A stretch of 64,000 nt of DNA from Burkholderia seminalis DSM 23518 (lineage in GTDB: Bacteria > Pseudomonadota > Gammaproteobacteria > Burkholderiales > Burkholderiaceae). The stretch spans positions 62,001 through 126,000 of the forward strand of contig NZ_CADFDK010000016.1 in assembly GCF_902832885.1 (NCBI RefSeq). Direction: 5' to 3'. The notes under the pieces were generated by a model. The model made no database searches. It was not told the DNA's origin and worked only from the letters and a program-made list of their open reading frames with translations. Below, in pieces: positions 50,778-61,424 of this stretch; positions within the stretch are counted from its first letter, which is position 1; each line of letters opens with the position of its first letter. The position numbers and the translations under genes are program-made.

Positions 50778-52184
50778 ATGGTGGTGCAGGGGAGTGGTAA
50801 CGCAGTGACACAACAACAACGGTCGTTCGACGATATCGTCGCGCGCGAACAAGGGTTGCGCCACGCGCTGACGTCGGGGCAGATGGCGATGATCGCGATC
50901 GGCGGTGCGATCGGCACGGGGCTGTTCCTCGGCAGCGGATTCGCGATCGGGCTCGCGGGCCCGAGCGTGCTCGTGTCCTATGCGATCGGCGCGCTGATCG
51001 CGCTGCTGCTGATGGGCGCGCTCGCGGAAATGACGGTCGCGCACCCGACGGCCGGCTCGTTCGGCGCGTATGCCGAGCACTACGTCGGCCCGCTCGCGGG
51101 CTTTCTGGTGCGCTATGCGTACTGGTTCGCGGTCGTATTCGCGATCGGTACCGAAATCAGCGCGATCGCCGTGTTCATGAAGTACTGGTTCCCCGCCGTA
51201 CCCGGCTGGTACTGGGTGATCGGCTTCTCCGCGCTGCTGATCGCCGTGAATCTCGCCAGCGTCACGCTGTACGGCACGGTCGAATACGCGTTCTCGCTGC
51301 TGAAGATCGCGGCGATCGTCGTGTTCATCGTGCTCGGCGCGTATCTGGTCTGGTCGGCGCCGGCCGCATCGGGCATCGGTTTCGCCAACTACACCGCGCA
51401 CGGCGGCTTCATGCCGAAGGGGCCGTGGGGCACCTGGGTCGCGGTGATCGTCGCGATCTTCAGCTACATGAGCATCGAAGCCGTCGCGATCGCAGCCGGC
51501 GAGGCGCGCGATCCGCAGCACGCGGTCACGCGCGCGTTCCGCTCGACGGTGTTCCGGCTCGTGCTGTTCTACCTGCTGACGCTGTCGCTGATGCTTGCGA
51601 TCGTGCCGTGGACGGCGGCCGGTACCGACGAGAGCCCGTTCGTGAAGGTGATGGCCGCGACGCATGTGCCGTACGCGGCCGGCGTGATCAACTTCGTGCT
51701 GCTGGTCGCGGCGCTGTCGGCGATGAACAGCCAGCTCTACGTGACGACGCGGATGATGTTCAGCCTGTCGCGCGCACGGCTCGCGCCCGCGGTGTTTGGC
51801 CGGCTCGGCGCGAACGGCGTGCCGCGCGCGGCGCTGTGGATCTCGACCAGCGGCGTCGCGGTCGCGGCCGTGCTGGTCGCGCTCGCGCCCGACACCGCGT
51901 TCACGGTGATGATGGCGATCGCGATGTTCGGCGCGCTGTTCACGTGGCTGATGATCTTCATCACGCACCTGCGCTTCCGTGCGCGGTATCGCGGCCCCGT
52001 GCTCGCGTTCCGGATGTGGGGCCACCCGTTCGGCAGCCTGCTCGGCGCGGCGCTCGTCGCGGCGATCCTGCTCACCACCGCGTTCACGCGCGAATTCCGG
52101 ATGACGATGGTGGTCGGCGTCGTGTTCGCCGTGCTGCTGACGCTCGCGTACGCGCTGCATTACCGGCACGAACACGCGCGCTGA
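50778..52184 (+). CDS. Amino acid permease, APC superfamily
   Basis: A 468-residue inner-membrane transporter with about twelve segments. The N-terminal GGAIGTGLFLGSGFAIGLAG and EMTVAHPTAGSFGAYA stretches are typical of the amino-acid transporter (AAT) group (LysP, ProY, GabP). The substrate is not decided. The start may be ATG 50778 or a slightly later codon. Confidence 0.9.
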   Translation: MVVQGSGNAVTQQQRSFDDIVAREQGLRHALTSGQMAMIAIGGAIGTGLFLGSGFAIGLAGPSVLVSYAIGALIALLLMGALAEMTVAHPTAGSFGAYAEHYVGPLAGFLVRYAYWFAVVFAIGTEISAIAVFMKYWFPAVPGWYWVIGFSALLIAVNLASVTLYGTVEYAFSLLKIAAIVVFIVLGAYLVWSAPAASGIGFANYTAHGGFMPKGPWGTWVAVIVAIFSYMSIEAVAIAAGEARDPQHAVTRAFRSTVFRLVLFYLLTLSLMLAIVPWTAAGTDESPFVKVMAATHVPYAAGVINFVLLVAALSAMNSQLYVTTRMMFSLSRARLAPAVFGRLGANGVPRAALWISTSGVAVAAVLVALAPDTAFTVMMAIAMFGALFTWLMIFITHLRFRARYRGPVLAFRMWGHPFGSLLGAALVAAILLTTAFTREFRMTMVVGVVFAVLLTLAYALHYRHEHAR

Positions 52185-52316
52185 CGGCGCCGGCGTACTC
52201 GTGCACCGGCTTCACGTTCGCTAAGGTTCCGTTAAGCCGGCGGCGACTACATTCGATCCTGTCCGCAAGGCGGGCCGGCACGCGCCGGCTCGCCGCTTCC
52301 TGCAAATGGGGTTCGA

Positions 52317-53087
52317 ATGAACAAACTTCCCGAAATCACGCTCGCGTTCTGGATCATGAAGATCTGCGCGACGACGCTCGGCGAAACCGGCGGCGACCTG
52401 CTGTCGATGACGCTGAACGTCGGCTACGCGGTGAGCTCGATCCTGCTGTTCGGTTTCTTTCTCGTGACGCTGGGCGCCCAGCTCCGGACGACGCGCTATC
52501 GCCCGGCGGTCTACTGGGCCGTGATCGTCGCGACGAGCACGGCCGGCACGACGATGTCCGACTTCATGGACCGCACGCTCGGCCTCGGCTACGCAGCCGG
52601 TTCGTCGATCCTCGTCGCGATCCTGCTGGCGATCTTCGCGGTCTGGCGCCTGAGCGGCGAATCGCTGTCGGTCGACCTGATCCGCACGCGCAAGGTCGAA
52701 CTGCTGTACTGGAGCGCGATCCTGTTCTCGAACACGCTCGGCACCGCGCTCGGCGATTTCCTCGCGGACAGCTCGGGGCTCGGCTTCGGCGGCGGCGCGC
52801 TGCTGATCGGCGGGCTGCTGGCGGTGATCGTGCTCGCGCACTACGTCACGCGGATCTCCGGCGTGCTGCTGTTCTGGGCCGCGTTCGTGCTCACGCGTCC
52901 GTTCGGCGCGACGGTCGGCGACCTGCTGACGAAGCCGGTCGCGAAGGGCGGCCTCGCGCTCGGGACGGTCGGCTCGTCGGCCGTGTTGCTCGGCGTGCTG
53001 GTCGCGATGGTGATCTATGCGAGCATCGCGCAGGCGCGGCGGCGCGAACCGGTGCCCGCGCGGATCGCGCAGCCGGCCGGCGAGTGA
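52317..53087 (+). CDS. Membrane protein with four internal repeats (COG4705/DUF347-like)
   Basis: A 256-residue protein with about eight hydrophobic segments. A motif of the type T-x-G-x-x-x-G-D appears four times: TTLGETGGDLL, GTTMSDFMD, NTLGTALGDFL and RPFGATVGDLL. This repetition marks DUF347-type membrane proteins of unknown function; some may handle manganese or other small solutes, but this is not certain. The ATG follows GCAAATGGGG. Confidence 0.8.
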   Translation: MNKLPEITLAFWIMKICATTLGETGGDLLSMTLNVGYAVSSILLFGFFLVTLGAQLRTTRYRPAVYWAVIVATSTAGTTMSDFMDRTLGLGYAAGSSILVAILLAIFAVWRLSGESLSVDLIRTRKVELLYWSAILFSNTLGTALGDFLADSSGLGFGGGALLIGGLLAVIVLAHYVTRISGVLLFWAAFVLTRPFGATVGDLLTKPVAKGGLALGTVGSSAVLLGVLVAMVIYASIAQARRREPVPARIAQPAGE

Positions 53088-53100
53088 CGATGAACGGAAA

Positions 53101-53130
53101 AGAAAAAGGGGCCGCGCGGCCCCTTTTTCG
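53101..53130. terminator. Bidirectional terminator between the DUF347-like gene and dut
   Basis: Perfect 26-base palindrome-like stem AAAAAGGGGCCGC/GCGGCCCCTTTTT (53103-53128) serves both converging genes. Confidence 0.9.
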
Positions 53131-53141
53131 TGTGATGCCGA

Positions 53142-53588
53142 TCAGTGGCGGCCGGTGCTGCCGAAGCCGCCTTCGCCGCGATCGCTCTCGGCGAAATCGT
53201 CGACGATGTTGAACTGCGCCTGCACGACCGGCACGATCACGAGCTGCGCGAGCCGTTCGAACGGGTTCAGCACGAACTCGGTCTGGCCGCGGTTCCACGT
53301 CGAGACCATCAACTGGCCCTGGTAGTCGGAGTCGATCAGGCCGACCAGGTTGCCGAGCACGATCCCGTGCTTGTGGCCGAGGCCCGAGCGCGGCAGGATC
53401 AGCGCCGCATAGCCGGGATCGGCGAGGTGGATCGCGAGGCCCGTCGGGACGAGCGTCGTTTCGCCCGGCCGCAGCGTGACCGGGGCGTCGAGGCACGCGC
53501 GCAGGTCGAGGCCCGCGCTGCCGGTGGTCGCGTAGGCGGGCAGGTAGTCGCGCATGCGCGCGTCGAGAATCTTCAGGTCGAGTTTCAT
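53142..53588 (-). CDS. dut: dUTP diphosphatase
   Basis: A 148-residue trimeric enzyme removing dUTP. All five motifs are visible: [32 protein letters not shown] and [10 protein letters not shown]. It ends the minus-strand run after coaBC, 55 bases away, and is followed by the strong bidirectional terminator. Confidence 0.96.
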   Translation of the reverse strand: MKLDLKILDARMRDYLPAYATTGSAGLDLRACLDAPVTLRPGETTLVPTGLAIHLADPGYAALILPRSGLGHKHGIVLGNLVGLIDSDYQGQLMVSTWNRGQTEFVLNPFERLAQLVIVPVVQAQFNIVDDFAESDRGEGGFGSTGRH

Positions 53589-53643
53589 GCGGTCGTCGAA
53601 TCGGTCGGGAAGGGCGCGGCGGCCAGCGCCGCCGCGCGGGTGA

Positions 53644-54855
53644 TCAGATCAGGCGGTTGTCGGGCAGGCGCTTCGCGATTTCCGCGACGAGCGCATGCGC
53701 GAGTTCGTCCTTCGGGGCGCGCGGCAGGCGCGTGAGGCCGGCCGCTTCGAACAGCACGACTTCGTTGTCGTCGCGGCCGAACGTCAGCGGGCCGAGATTG
53801 CCGACGAGCAGCGGCACGTTCTTGCGCTTGCGCTTTTCGTCGCCGTGCACGTCGAGGTCGCCGCTTTCGGCCGCGAAACCGACGCAGAACGGCGGATCGG
53901 GCAGCGCCGCGACCGACGCGAGGATGTCGGGGTTCTCGACGAACGCGAGCGCCGGCATCTTGCGGTCGGCCGTCTTCTTCATCTTGTGCTCGGCCGGCTG
54001 ATCGACGCGCCAGTCGGCCACCGCGGCCACCGCGATGAAGATGTCGGCATCGGCGACCGCATGCATCACCGCGTCGTACATCTGCTGCGCGGTCTGCACG
54101 TCCTGGCGGTACACGCCCCACGGCGTGTCGAGCACGACCGGCCCCGCGACGAGATGCACGTCGGCGCCGGCCTGCTGCGCGGCGCGCGCGAGCGCGAAGC
54201 CCATCTTGCCGCTCGAGCGGTTCGTCAGGCCACGCACGGGATCGAGCGGTTCGAACGTCGGCCCGGCCGTGATCAGCACGCGCCGGTGCGCGAGCACCTT
54301 CGGCGCGAAGTGCGCGACGATGGCTTCATAGATCGCCTCGGGCTCGAGCATGCGGCCGTCGCCGACTTCCCCGCATGCCTGCGCACCCGAATCCGGGCCG
54401 AGCACCGACACGCCGTCCGCGCGCAGTTGCGCGGCGTTGCGCTGCGTGGCCGGGTTCTGCCACATCTGGCGGTTCATCGCGGGCACGACGAGCAGCGGAC
54501 AGTCGCGTGCGACGCACAGCGTCGACAGGAGGTCATCGGCAAACCCGTGCGCGAGCTTCGCGAGGAAGTCCGTCGATGCTGGCGCGATCACGATCGCGTC
54601 GGCCTCGCGCGACAGGTCGATGTGCGCCATGTTGTTGTCGACGCGCGCATCCCACTGGCTCGTGTAGACGGGCCGGCCCGACAGCGCCTGCATCGTGACG
54701 GGCGTGATGAACTGGGTGGCCGCTTCGGTCATCGCGACCTGCACGGTCGCGCCGGCCTTCACGAGCAGCCGCGTGAGCTCGGCGATCTTGTAGCAGGCGA
54801 TGCCGCCCGTCAGGCCGAGAACGAGGTGTTTTCCTGCGAGTTCTGCGTGTGCCAA
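53644..54855 (-). CDS. coaBC: CoaBC, phosphopantothenoylcysteine decarboxylase/synthetase
   Basis: A 403-residue two-domain enzyme of coenzyme A synthesis. The N-terminal decarboxylase (CoaC) has [16 protein letters not shown] with the catalytic histidine, PAMN, and the [10 protein letters not shown] cysteine. The C-terminal synthetase (CoaB) starts near [21 protein letters not shown]. It lies 67 bases from lspA. Confidence 0.96.
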   Translation of the reverse strand: MAHAELAGKHLVLGLTGGIACYKIAELTRLLVKAGATVQVAMTEAATQFITPVTMQALSGRPVYTSQWDARVDNNMAHIDLSREADAIVIAPASTDFLAKLAHGFADDLLSTLCVARDCPLLVVPAMNRQMWQNPATQRNAAQLRADGVSVLGPDSGAQACGEVGDGRMLEPEAIYEAIVAHFAPKVLAHRRVLITAGPTFEPLDPVRGLTNRSSGKMGFALARAAQQAGADVHLVAGPVVLDTPWGVYRQDVQTAQQMYDAVMHAVADADIFIAVAAVADWRVDQPAEHKMKKTADRKMPALAFVENPDILASVAALPDPPFCVGFAAESGDLDVHGDEKRKRKNVPLLVGNLGPLTFGRDDNEVVLFEAAGLTRLPRAPKDELAHALVAEIAKRLPDNRLI

Positions 54856-54922
54856 CTCAGGCCTCCAAGGGTCAAACGGAACGGCCGGCGCGAAGCCGGC
54901 CGTCGACGCCGAGTATGCGCGT

Positions 54923-55423
54923 TTAGCGCGAGCCGCGCACGCGACGCAGCTCGTCGTAGATCAGCAGCACCGCGCCGACCGTGATCGCGGAATCGGCGAG
55001 GTTGAACGCCGGGAAGTGCCAGGCGCCGAGGTGGAAATCGAGGAAGTCGATCACGTGGCCGTAGACGAGCCGGTCGATCACGTTGCCGAGCGCGCCGCCG
55101 AGGATCAGCGCGAGCGACAGGCTGAACAGCCGCTGCTGGCCGTGGCGCTTCAGCAGGAAGCAGATCACGAGCGTCGCGCCGATGCCGAGCGCGGTGAACG
55201 CCCAGCGCTGCCAGCCGCCGGCGGTCGACAGGAAGCCGAACGCGGCGCCGCGGTTGTACACCAGCACGAGGTTGAAGAACGACGTCAGCGCGTGCTGCGC
55301 GCCGTACGCGAACGTTTTCAGGATCGCGATCTTCGACAGCTGGTCGAACAGGATCACGATCAGCGAAATGCCGAGCCAGGGCGCAAGCGCGCCGCTGGCC
55401 GGTTTCGACAGGGTTTTCGCCAT
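54923..55423 (-). CDS. lspA: Lipoprotein signal peptidase II
   Basis: A 166-residue inner-membrane aspartyl protease with four segments. The active-site aspartates are in [11 protein letters not shown] and FNLADSAIT. It cleaves prolipoprotein signal peptides after diacylglyceryl transfer. The ATG at 55423 lies two bases after the ileS stop, so the genes are co-transcribed. Confidence 0.96.
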   Translation of the reverse strand: MAKTLSKPASGALAPWLGISLIVILFDQLSKIAILKTFAYGAQHALTSFFNLVLVYNRGAAFGFLSTAGGWQRWAFTALGIGATLVICFLLKRHGQQRLFSLSLALILGGALGNVIDRLVYGHVIDFLDFHLGAWHFPAFNLADSAITVGAVLLIYDELRRVRGSR

Positions 55424-55425
55424 AT

Positions 55426-58263
55426 TCAAGCAGCGCTCCGGATTTCGCCGTTTTCGAACAGGTTGGAGAAGCAGCGGCCGCACAGCGTCGGATGATCGGC
55501 GTGCGCGCCGACATCTTCGCGGTAGTGCCAGCAGCGTTCGCACTTCTGGTACTTCGAGGCGGCCACGTCGACGCTTTCCTGCGCTTCGTCGTCGACCTTG
55601 ACGACCGTCGCGGCCGACGTGATCAGCACGAACTTCAGGTCGTCGCCGAGGCTCGTGAGCGCGTCGTAACGCGCGCCGCTCGCGTGCACGGCGACTTCGG
55701 CCTGCAGCGACGAGCCGATGCGGTTCGCGGTGCGCGCTTCCTCGAGTGCCTTCGTCACGTTGCCGCGCACCTCGCGCAGCAGCGCCCACTTCTCGATCAG
55801 CGCGGCCGAGCCGGCGACGTCCGGATACGCATAGTAGGTTTCCGTGAAGATCGTGTCGCTGGCCGGCTGGAACACCTTCCACGCTTCTTCCGCCGTGAAC
55901 GACAGGAACGGCGCGAGCACGCGCAGCAGGCCGTGCGTCAGGTGGTACAGCGCCGTTTGTGCCGAGCGGCGCGCGCGCGAGTCGGCCGCGCTCGTGTACA
56001 GGCGGTCCTTCAGCACGTCGAGGTAGAAGCCGCCGAGATCTTCCGAGCAGTACGTCTGCAGCTTGGCGACGACCGGATGGAATTCGTACTTCTCGTAGTG
56101 GCCGAGCAGCTCCGTCTGCAACTGCTGCGAGAACGCGACCGCATAGCGGTCGATCTCGAGCCATTCGTCGACCGGCACCGCGTGCTGCGCGAAGTCGAAG
56201 TCCGACAGGTTCGCGAGCAGGAAGCGCAGCGTGTTGCGGATGCGGCGATAACCTTCGGTCACGCGCTTCAGGATTTCCTCGGAGATCGCGAGTTCGCCCG
56301 AGTAGTCGGTCGACGCGATCCACAGACGGATGATTTCCGCGCCGAGGCGGTTCGCGACTTCATGCGGGTCGATCCCGTTGCCGAGCGACTTGCTCATCTT
56401 GCGGCCTTCGCCGTCGACCGTGAAACCGTGCGTGAGCAGGCCCTTGTACGGCGCGCGGCCGTCGATCATCGACGCGGTCAGCAGCGACGAGTGGAACCAG
56501 CCGCGATGCTGGTCCGAGCCTTCGAGGTACAGGTCGGCCGGGAATTGCAGCTGATCCTTGTGCGAGCCGCGCAGCACGTGCCAGTGCGTCGTGCCCGAGT
56601 CGAACCACACGTCGAGCGTGTCGCGGTTCTTTTCGTACAGGTTCGCATCGTCGCCGATCAGCTCGCGCGGGTCGAGCGACTGCCACGCCTCGATGCCCGA
56701 CTGCTCGACGCGCTTCGCGACTTCCTCGAGCAGCTCCAGCGTGCGCGGATGCAGCTCGCCGGTTTCCTTGTGCACGAAGAATGCCATCGGCACGCCCCAC
56801 TGGCGCTGGCGCGACAGCGTCCAGTCGGGACGGTTCGCGATCATGCTGAACAGGCGCTGCTTGCCCCACGACGGGTAGAACGCGGTTGCGTCGACGCCTT
56901 CGAGCGCCGTTTCACGCAGCGTCTTGCCGCCGTCGCGCGGGGTGACGTCCATGCCGGCGAACCACTGCGACGTGGCGCGGTAGATGATCGGCGTCTTGTG
57001 GCGCCAGCAGTGCATGTAGCTGTGCGTGTACTTCTCGCTGCGCAGCAGCGAGCCGGCCGCGTTCAGCGCGTCGACGATCTTCGGGTTCGCGTCCCAGATC
57101 GACAGGCCGCCGAACAGCGGCAGCGATTCGATGTAGCGGCCGTCGCCCATCACCGGGTTGATGAAGTCCGAATCGGTCATCCCGTGCGCCTTGCACGACA
57201 TGAAGTCCTCGATGCCGTACGCGGGCGACGAGTGCACGACGCCGGTACCCGTGTCGGTCGTCACGTAGTCGCCGAGGTAGACGGGGGCCGTACGCTTGTA
57301 GCCGGGGTGGGCCGATGCGAGCGGGTGGTGGAAGCGCAGGTTGGCGAGCTTCACGCCCGGCGCGGTCGCGACGACGCGGCCCGTCAGCTTGAAGTCGGCC
57401 ATGCAGGCTTCGACGCGCTCCTGCGCGATGATCAGCAGCCCGCGCTCGGTGTCGACCAGCGCGTAGACGATTTCCGGATGGAGGTTCAGCGCCTGGTTGG
57501 CGGGGATCGTCCACGGCGTGGTGGTCCAGATCACGATGCCGCCCTCGGCGCGCGGCAGTGCCGGCAGGCCGAACGCCTGCGCGGTCTTTTCCGGTTCCGC
57601 GAACGCGAACATCACGTCGATCGTCGGATCGGTGCGGTCCTTGTACTCGACTTCCGCCTCGGCGAGCGCCGAGCCGCAGTCGAAGCACCAGTTCACCGGC
57701 TTCAGCCCGCGGTACACGTAGCCTTTCTCGATGATCTTGCCGAGCGCGCGGATCTCTTCCGCCTCGTTCACGAAGTTCATCGTCTTGTACGGGTTCGCCC
57801 AGTCGCCGAGCACGCCGAGGCGCTTGAAGCCGACCTTCTGCTTCTCGATCTGCTCGGTCGCGTACGCACGCGCCTTGCTCATCACTTCGGCTGCCGGCAG
57901 CGACTTGCCGAACTGCTTCTCGATCTGGATTTCGATCGGCATGCCGTGGCAATCCCAGCCCGGCACGTACGGCGCGTCGAAGCCGGCCATGTTGCGCGAC
58001 TTGACGACGATGTCCTTCAGGATCTTGTTGACCGCGTGGCCGAGGTGGATGTCGCCGTTCGCATACGGCGGGCCGTCGTGCAGGATGAACTTCGGCCGGC
58101 CCTTGCTGGCCGCGCGGATCTTCTCGTAGAGGCCGCGCTCCTCCCATTCCTTGACCCACTGCGGCTCGCGCTTGGGCAGGTCGCCGCGCATCGGGAACGG
58201 CGTGTCGAGCAGGTTGACCGGATACTTGGCCTGCGGTTTCGAATCGGCTTTCTTGTTGCTCAT
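55426..58263 (-). CDS. ileS: Isoleucyl-tRNA synthetase
   Basis: A 945-residue class I synthetase. The HIGH-type motif is [11 protein letters not shown], and the KMSKS loop is [11 protein letters not shown]. The CP1 editing domain lies between. The C-terminal zinc site is [11 protein letters not shown] and LCGRC. It is of the bacterial type, normal length. It continues into lspA. Confidence 0.97.
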   Translation of the reverse strand: MSNKKADSKPQAKYPVNLLDTPFPMRGDLPKREPQWVKEWEERGLYEKIRAASKGRPKFILHDGPPYANGDIHLGHAVNKILKDIVVKSRNMAGFDAPYVPGWDCHGMPIEIQIEKQFGKSLPAAEVMSKARAYATEQIEKQKVGFKRLGVLGDWANPYKTMNFVNEAEEIRALGKIIEKGYVYRGLKPVNWCFDCGSALAEAEVEYKDRTDPTIDVMFAFAEPEKTAQAFGLPALPRAEGGIVIWTTTPWTIPANQALNLHPEIVYALVDTERGLLIIAQERVEACMADFKLTGRVVATAPGVKLANLRFHHPLASAHPGYKRTAPVYLGDYVTTDTGTGVVHSSPAYGIEDFMSCKAHGMTDSDFINPVMGDGRYIESLPLFGGLSIWDANPKIVDALNAAGSLLRSEKYTHSYMHCWRHKTPIIYRATSQWFAGMDVTPRDGGKTLRETALEGVDATAFYPSWGKQRLFSMIANRPDWTLSRQRQWGVPMAFFVHKETGELHPRTLELLEEVAKRVEQSGIEAWQSLDPRELIGDDANLYEKNRDTLDVWFDSGTTHWHVLRGSHKDQLQFPADLYLEGSDQHRGWFHSSLLTASMIDGRAPYKGLLTHGFTVDGEGRKMSKSLGNGIDPHEVANRLGAEIIRLWIASTDYSGELAISEEILKRVTEGYRRIRNTLRFLLANLSDFDFAQHAVPVDEWLEIDRYAVAFSQQLQTELLGHYEKYEFHPVVAKLQTYCSEDLGGFYLDVLKDRLYTSAADSRARRSAQTALYHLTHGLLRVLAPFLSFTAEEAWKVFQPASDTIFTETYYAYPDVAGSAALIEKWALLREVRGNVTKALEEARTANRIGSSLQAEVAVHASGARYDALTSLGDDLKFVLITSAATVVKVDDEAQESVDVAASKYQKCERCWHYREDVGAHADHPTLCGRCFSNLFENGEIRSAA

Positions 58264-58365
58264 GATGGGATCGCTATCTAAATCGGGAGACGCTCGGGCG
58301 TCGTGAATCGGGGATGCGCGCGAGTGGGCGGCGCGAGGGTGCGGCGCCGGGCGCCGCCGTCCGGA

Positions 58366-59358
58366 TCAGCTAATTCGGTCGGTTGCCGACGTCGAGAAGC
58401 CCGTGGCGCGGCTGCCCGGCGCACGGTCGCGTTCGATGAAGTACGCGCGCGCGTTCGCGACGTCCAGGGCGATCGCGCGCGACAGCGCCTCGAGGTCGTC
58501 GAATTTCGCCTCGTCGCGCAGCTTCTTCAGGAATTCGACGCGGATGAGCTTGCCGTACGCGTCGCCATGCCAGTCGAGCAGGTGCACTTCGAGCAGCACG
58601 CGGCCGGAATCGTCGACGGTCGGGCGCAGGCCCAGGCTCGCGACGCCCGGCAGCGGGTCGGGGCCGAGGCCGTGCACTTGCACGACGAAGATGCCCGCGA
58701 GCGCCGGCCGCTTGTGCGCGATCGGCAGGTTCAGCGTCGGGAAACCGAGGTCGCGGCCGAGCTTCAGCCCGTGCGCGACGTGGCCGCTGATCGCGTAGCC
58801 GTGGCCGAGCGCCTGCGCGGCCGCGTCGAGATCGCCGGCCGCGAGCGCGGCGCGCACACCCGAGCTGGAAATGCGCGTGCCGTCGCTGCCGGCTACCGTG
58901 CCCATCTGCTCGACCTCGAAGCCGTACTGCTCGCCGGCCGCCTTCAGCGTGTCGAAGGTGCCCGCGCGTTTCGCGCCGTAGCAGAAATCGTCGCCGACCA
59001 TCATCCAGCGCGTGTGCAGCCCGTTCACCAGCGTGCGTTCGACGAACGCCTGCGGCGACTGGCTCGCGAAGGTATGGTTGAAGTGCTCGACGACGACGCG
59101 GTCGACACCGTGATCGCGCAGCGCCTCGAGCTTGTCGCGCAGCATCGCGATGCGCGGCGGCGCGCCGGCCGGATTGAAGAATTCGCGCGGGTGCGGCTCG
59201 AACGTCATCACGCACACGGGCAGGCCGCGCGCGTCCGCTGCCGCGCGCACGCGCGCGAGCAGGGCCTGGTGGCCGCGATGGACACCGTCGAAGTTGCCGA
59301 TCGTCAGCGCGCACGGGGCACGGCTCTCGGCGTTGGGCAGGCCGCGGAAGACTTTCAC
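58366..59358 (-). CDS. ribF: Bifunctional riboflavin kinase/FAD synthetase
   Basis: A 330-residue enzyme making FMN and FAD. The N-terminal adenylyltransferase shows LTIGNFDGVHRGHQALL and MTFEPHPREFF; the C-terminal kinase shows LGRDLGFPTLNL and the GxxxLGLRPTV core. I prefer the GTG at 59358 (KVFRGLP start) because a TATAAT on this strand lies just beyond 59,403, where a longer ATG start would fall on the transcript end. It heads the ileS-lspA-coaBC-dut run. Confidence 0.93.
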   Translation of the reverse strand: MKVFRGLPNAESRAPCALTIGNFDGVHRGHQALLARVRAAADARGLPVCVMTFEPHPREFFNPAGAPPRIAMLRDKLEALRDHGVDRVVVEHFNHTFASQSPQAFVERTLVNGLHTRWMMVGDDFCYGAKRAGTFDTLKAAGEQYGFEVEQMGTVAGSDGTRISSSGVRAALAAGDLDAAAQALGHGYAISGHVAHGLKLGRDLGFPTLNLPIAHKRPALAGIFVVQVHGLGPDPLPGVASLGLRPTVDDSGRVLLEVHLLDWHGDAYGKLIRVEFLKKLRDEAKFDDLEALSRAIALDVANARAYFIERDRAPGSRATGFSTSATDRIS

Positions 59359-59481
59359 GATAGCGGATGCAGCGGTCGGGGAATGGGCGGTGGGATGCCG
59401 CAAAGCAGAAGATTATAAACGTTCGGACGGGCCGGCGGCCGAGAAGGCGGGAAACGCGGGGGCGAATGGTAAAATTCGCGG

Positions 59482-60144
59482 ATGAAAAAACTCGTGATCC
59501 TGATTTCCGGTCGCGGCAGCAACATGGAGGCCATCGTCCGCGCGTGCGCGCAGGAACGCTGGCCGGCCGAGATTGCCGCCGTGATCGCCAACCGGCCCGA
59601 TGCGGCCGGCCTGGCTTTTGCCGCGTCGCACGGGGTGGCGACGGCGGTGGTCGACCACCGGTCGTTCGACGGCCGCGACAGCTTTGACGCGGCGCTCGCC
59701 GCCGAGATCGACCGTTTCGCCCCCGATCTCGTCGTTCTCGCCGGCTTCATGCGCATCCTCACGCCCGCATTCGTCAGACGATACGAGGGCCGGCTGCTGA
59801 ACATCCATCCGTCGCTGCTGCCGAGCTTCAAGGGTATCCATACGCATCAGCAGGCGCTCGACGCGGGCGTCGCGCTGCATGGCGCGAGCGTGCATTTCGT
59901 CATTCCCGAGCTCGACAGCGGCGCGATCGTCGCGCAGGGCGCGGTGCCCGTGCGCGCCGGCGACGACGCGGCCGCGCTCGCGCGGCGCGTGCTGAGCGTC
60001 GAGCATGTGCTGTATCCGCGCGCGGTGCGCTGGTTCGTCGAGGGGCGTCTGCGCCTCGAGAACGGCCGTGCAGTGGTCGCGCCGGAAGAGGCGCGCTGGA
60101 TTTTCGCGGATCAACCGCATACCGAAACGAGCGAGGGCGTATGA
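59482..60144 (+). CDS. purN: Phosphoribosylglycinamide formyltransferase
   Basis: A 220-residue purine-synthesis enzyme using 10-formyltetrahydrofolate. The catalytic Asn-His pair is in LLNIHPSLLPSFKG and the aspartate in PELDSG. ILISGRGSNMEA is the phosphate-binding loop. A TAAAAT-like -10 lies just upstream. It overlaps the next gene by four bases. Confidence 0.96.
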   Translation: MKKLVILISGRGSNMEAIVRACAQERWPAEIAAVIANRPDAAGLAFAASHGVATAVVDHRSFDGRDSFDAALAAEIDRFAPDLVVLAGFMRILTPAFVRRYEGRLLNIHPSLLPSFKGIHTHQQALDAGVALHGASVHFVIPELDSGAIVAQGAVPVRAGDDAAALARRVLSVEHVLYPRAVRWFVEGRLRLENGRAVVAPEEARWIFADQPHTETSEGV

Positions 60145-61406
60145 AGCTGCACGGATTCCTGATTGGCCAGACCGAGACTTTGCTGGCCGAGGTGCTGAAA
60201 TTCGCCGGCCCCGCCGATGCGACGACGAGCCGGTTCTTCCGCGCGCACCCGAAGCTCGGGCACGCCGAGCGCGGCGTGATCGCCGAGGCCGTGTTCGCGG
60301 TGCTGCGCCGGAAAATGGAGTTTTCGCACCTCGCCGAAAGCGGCACGGGTACGCCGGCGCGGCGCCTGACGCTGCTCGGCCTGATGCAGACGGTCGGCCG
60401 CAATGCGCTGAAGCCGTTCCTGTCCGACACCGAGTCCGCCTGGCTCGAGCACGTGTCGAAGATCGATCCGGCGAGCCTGCCGGTGCGCATTCGCTCGAAC
60501 CTGCCCGACTGGATCCATCAGGCGCTGTCGGCCCGTTTCGATGGCGAGGAGCTCGCGCAGCTTGCCGCCGCGCTGAACTACCCGGCGCCGCTCGACCTGC
60601 GTGCCAACGCGCAGAAGGCGACGCGCGACCAGGTGATCGAAGCGCTGCGCGTGAGCGGCATCGAGGCGGGCGCGACGCCGTTCGCGCCGTTCGGCGTGCG
60701 GGTGGTCGGCAAGCCGGCGCTGACGCGCCTGAAGCTGTTCGAGGAAGGCGCGATCGAGGTGCAGGACGAAGGCAGCCAGCTGCTGTGCTCGCTGGTCGCG
60801 CCGCGCCGCGGCGAAATGGTCGTCGACTTCTGCGCCGGTGCGGGCGGCAAGACGCTCGCGCTGGGCGCGATGATGCGCTCGACCGGGCGGCTCTATGCGT
60901 TCGACGTGTCGGAGAAGCGCCTCGCGAAGCTGAAGCCGCGCCTCGCGCGCAGCGGGCTGTCGAACGTGAACCCGGTGCTGATCGACAGCGAGCACGACGC
61001 GAAGATCAAGCGGCTCGCCGGCAAGATCGACCGCGTGCTGGTCGACGCGCCGTGCAGCGGCCTCGGCACGCTGCGCCGCAATCCGGACCTGAAGTGGCGC
61101 CAGTCGCGCACGGCGATCGACGAGCTGACACCGAAGCAGGCGTCGATCCTCGCGAGCGCCGCGCGTCTCGTGAAGAAGGGCGGGCGGCTCGTCTATGCGA
61201 CCTGCAGCGTGCTCGACGCCGAGAACGAGCGCATCGTCGAACAGTTCCTGGCCGATCATCCCGAGTTCGTGCTGGTGCCGGCGCAGAAGGTGCTGGCCGA
61301 CCAGCGCATCGAACTGGAGACGGGCGACTACCTGTCGCTGTGGCCGCATCGTCACGCGACCGACGGCTTCTTCGCCGCGGTGCTCGAACGGCGCGCCGCG
61401 CAGTAA
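60141..61406 (+). CDS. RsmB/NOP-family RNA cytosine-C5 methyltransferase
   Basis: A 421-residue SAM-dependent RNA methyltransferase. The SAM motif is VDFCAGAGGKTLALG; the two cysteines of the family are in DAPCSGLGTLRRNP and YATCSVLD. The N-terminal helical part resembles the NusB-like region of RsmB. It is smaller than a full RsmB and may be a paralogue. Overlaps purN (ATGA) and precedes the channel gene by 18 bases. Confidence 0.9.
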   Translation: MKLHGFLIGQTETLLAEVLKFAGPADATTSRFFRAHPKLGHAERGVIAEAVFAVLRRKMEFSHLAESGTGTPARRLTLLGLMQTVGRNALKPFLSDTESAWLEHVSKIDPASLPVRIRSNLPDWIHQALSARFDGEELAQLAAALNYPAPLDLRANAQKATRDQVIEALRVSGIEAGATPFAPFGVRVVGKPALTRLKLFEEGAIEVQDEGSQLLCSLVAPRRGEMVVDFCAGAGGKTLALGAMMRSTGRLYAFDVSEKRLAKLKPRLARSGLSNVNPVLIDSEHDAKIKRLAGKIDRVLVDAPCSGLGTLRRNPDLKWRQSRTAIDELTPKQASILASAARLVKKGGRLVYATCSVLDAENERIVEQFLADHPEFVLVPAQKVLADQRIELETGDYLSLWPHRHATDGFFAAVLERRAAQ

Positions 61407-61424
61407 CGACTGCCCGGACGGACG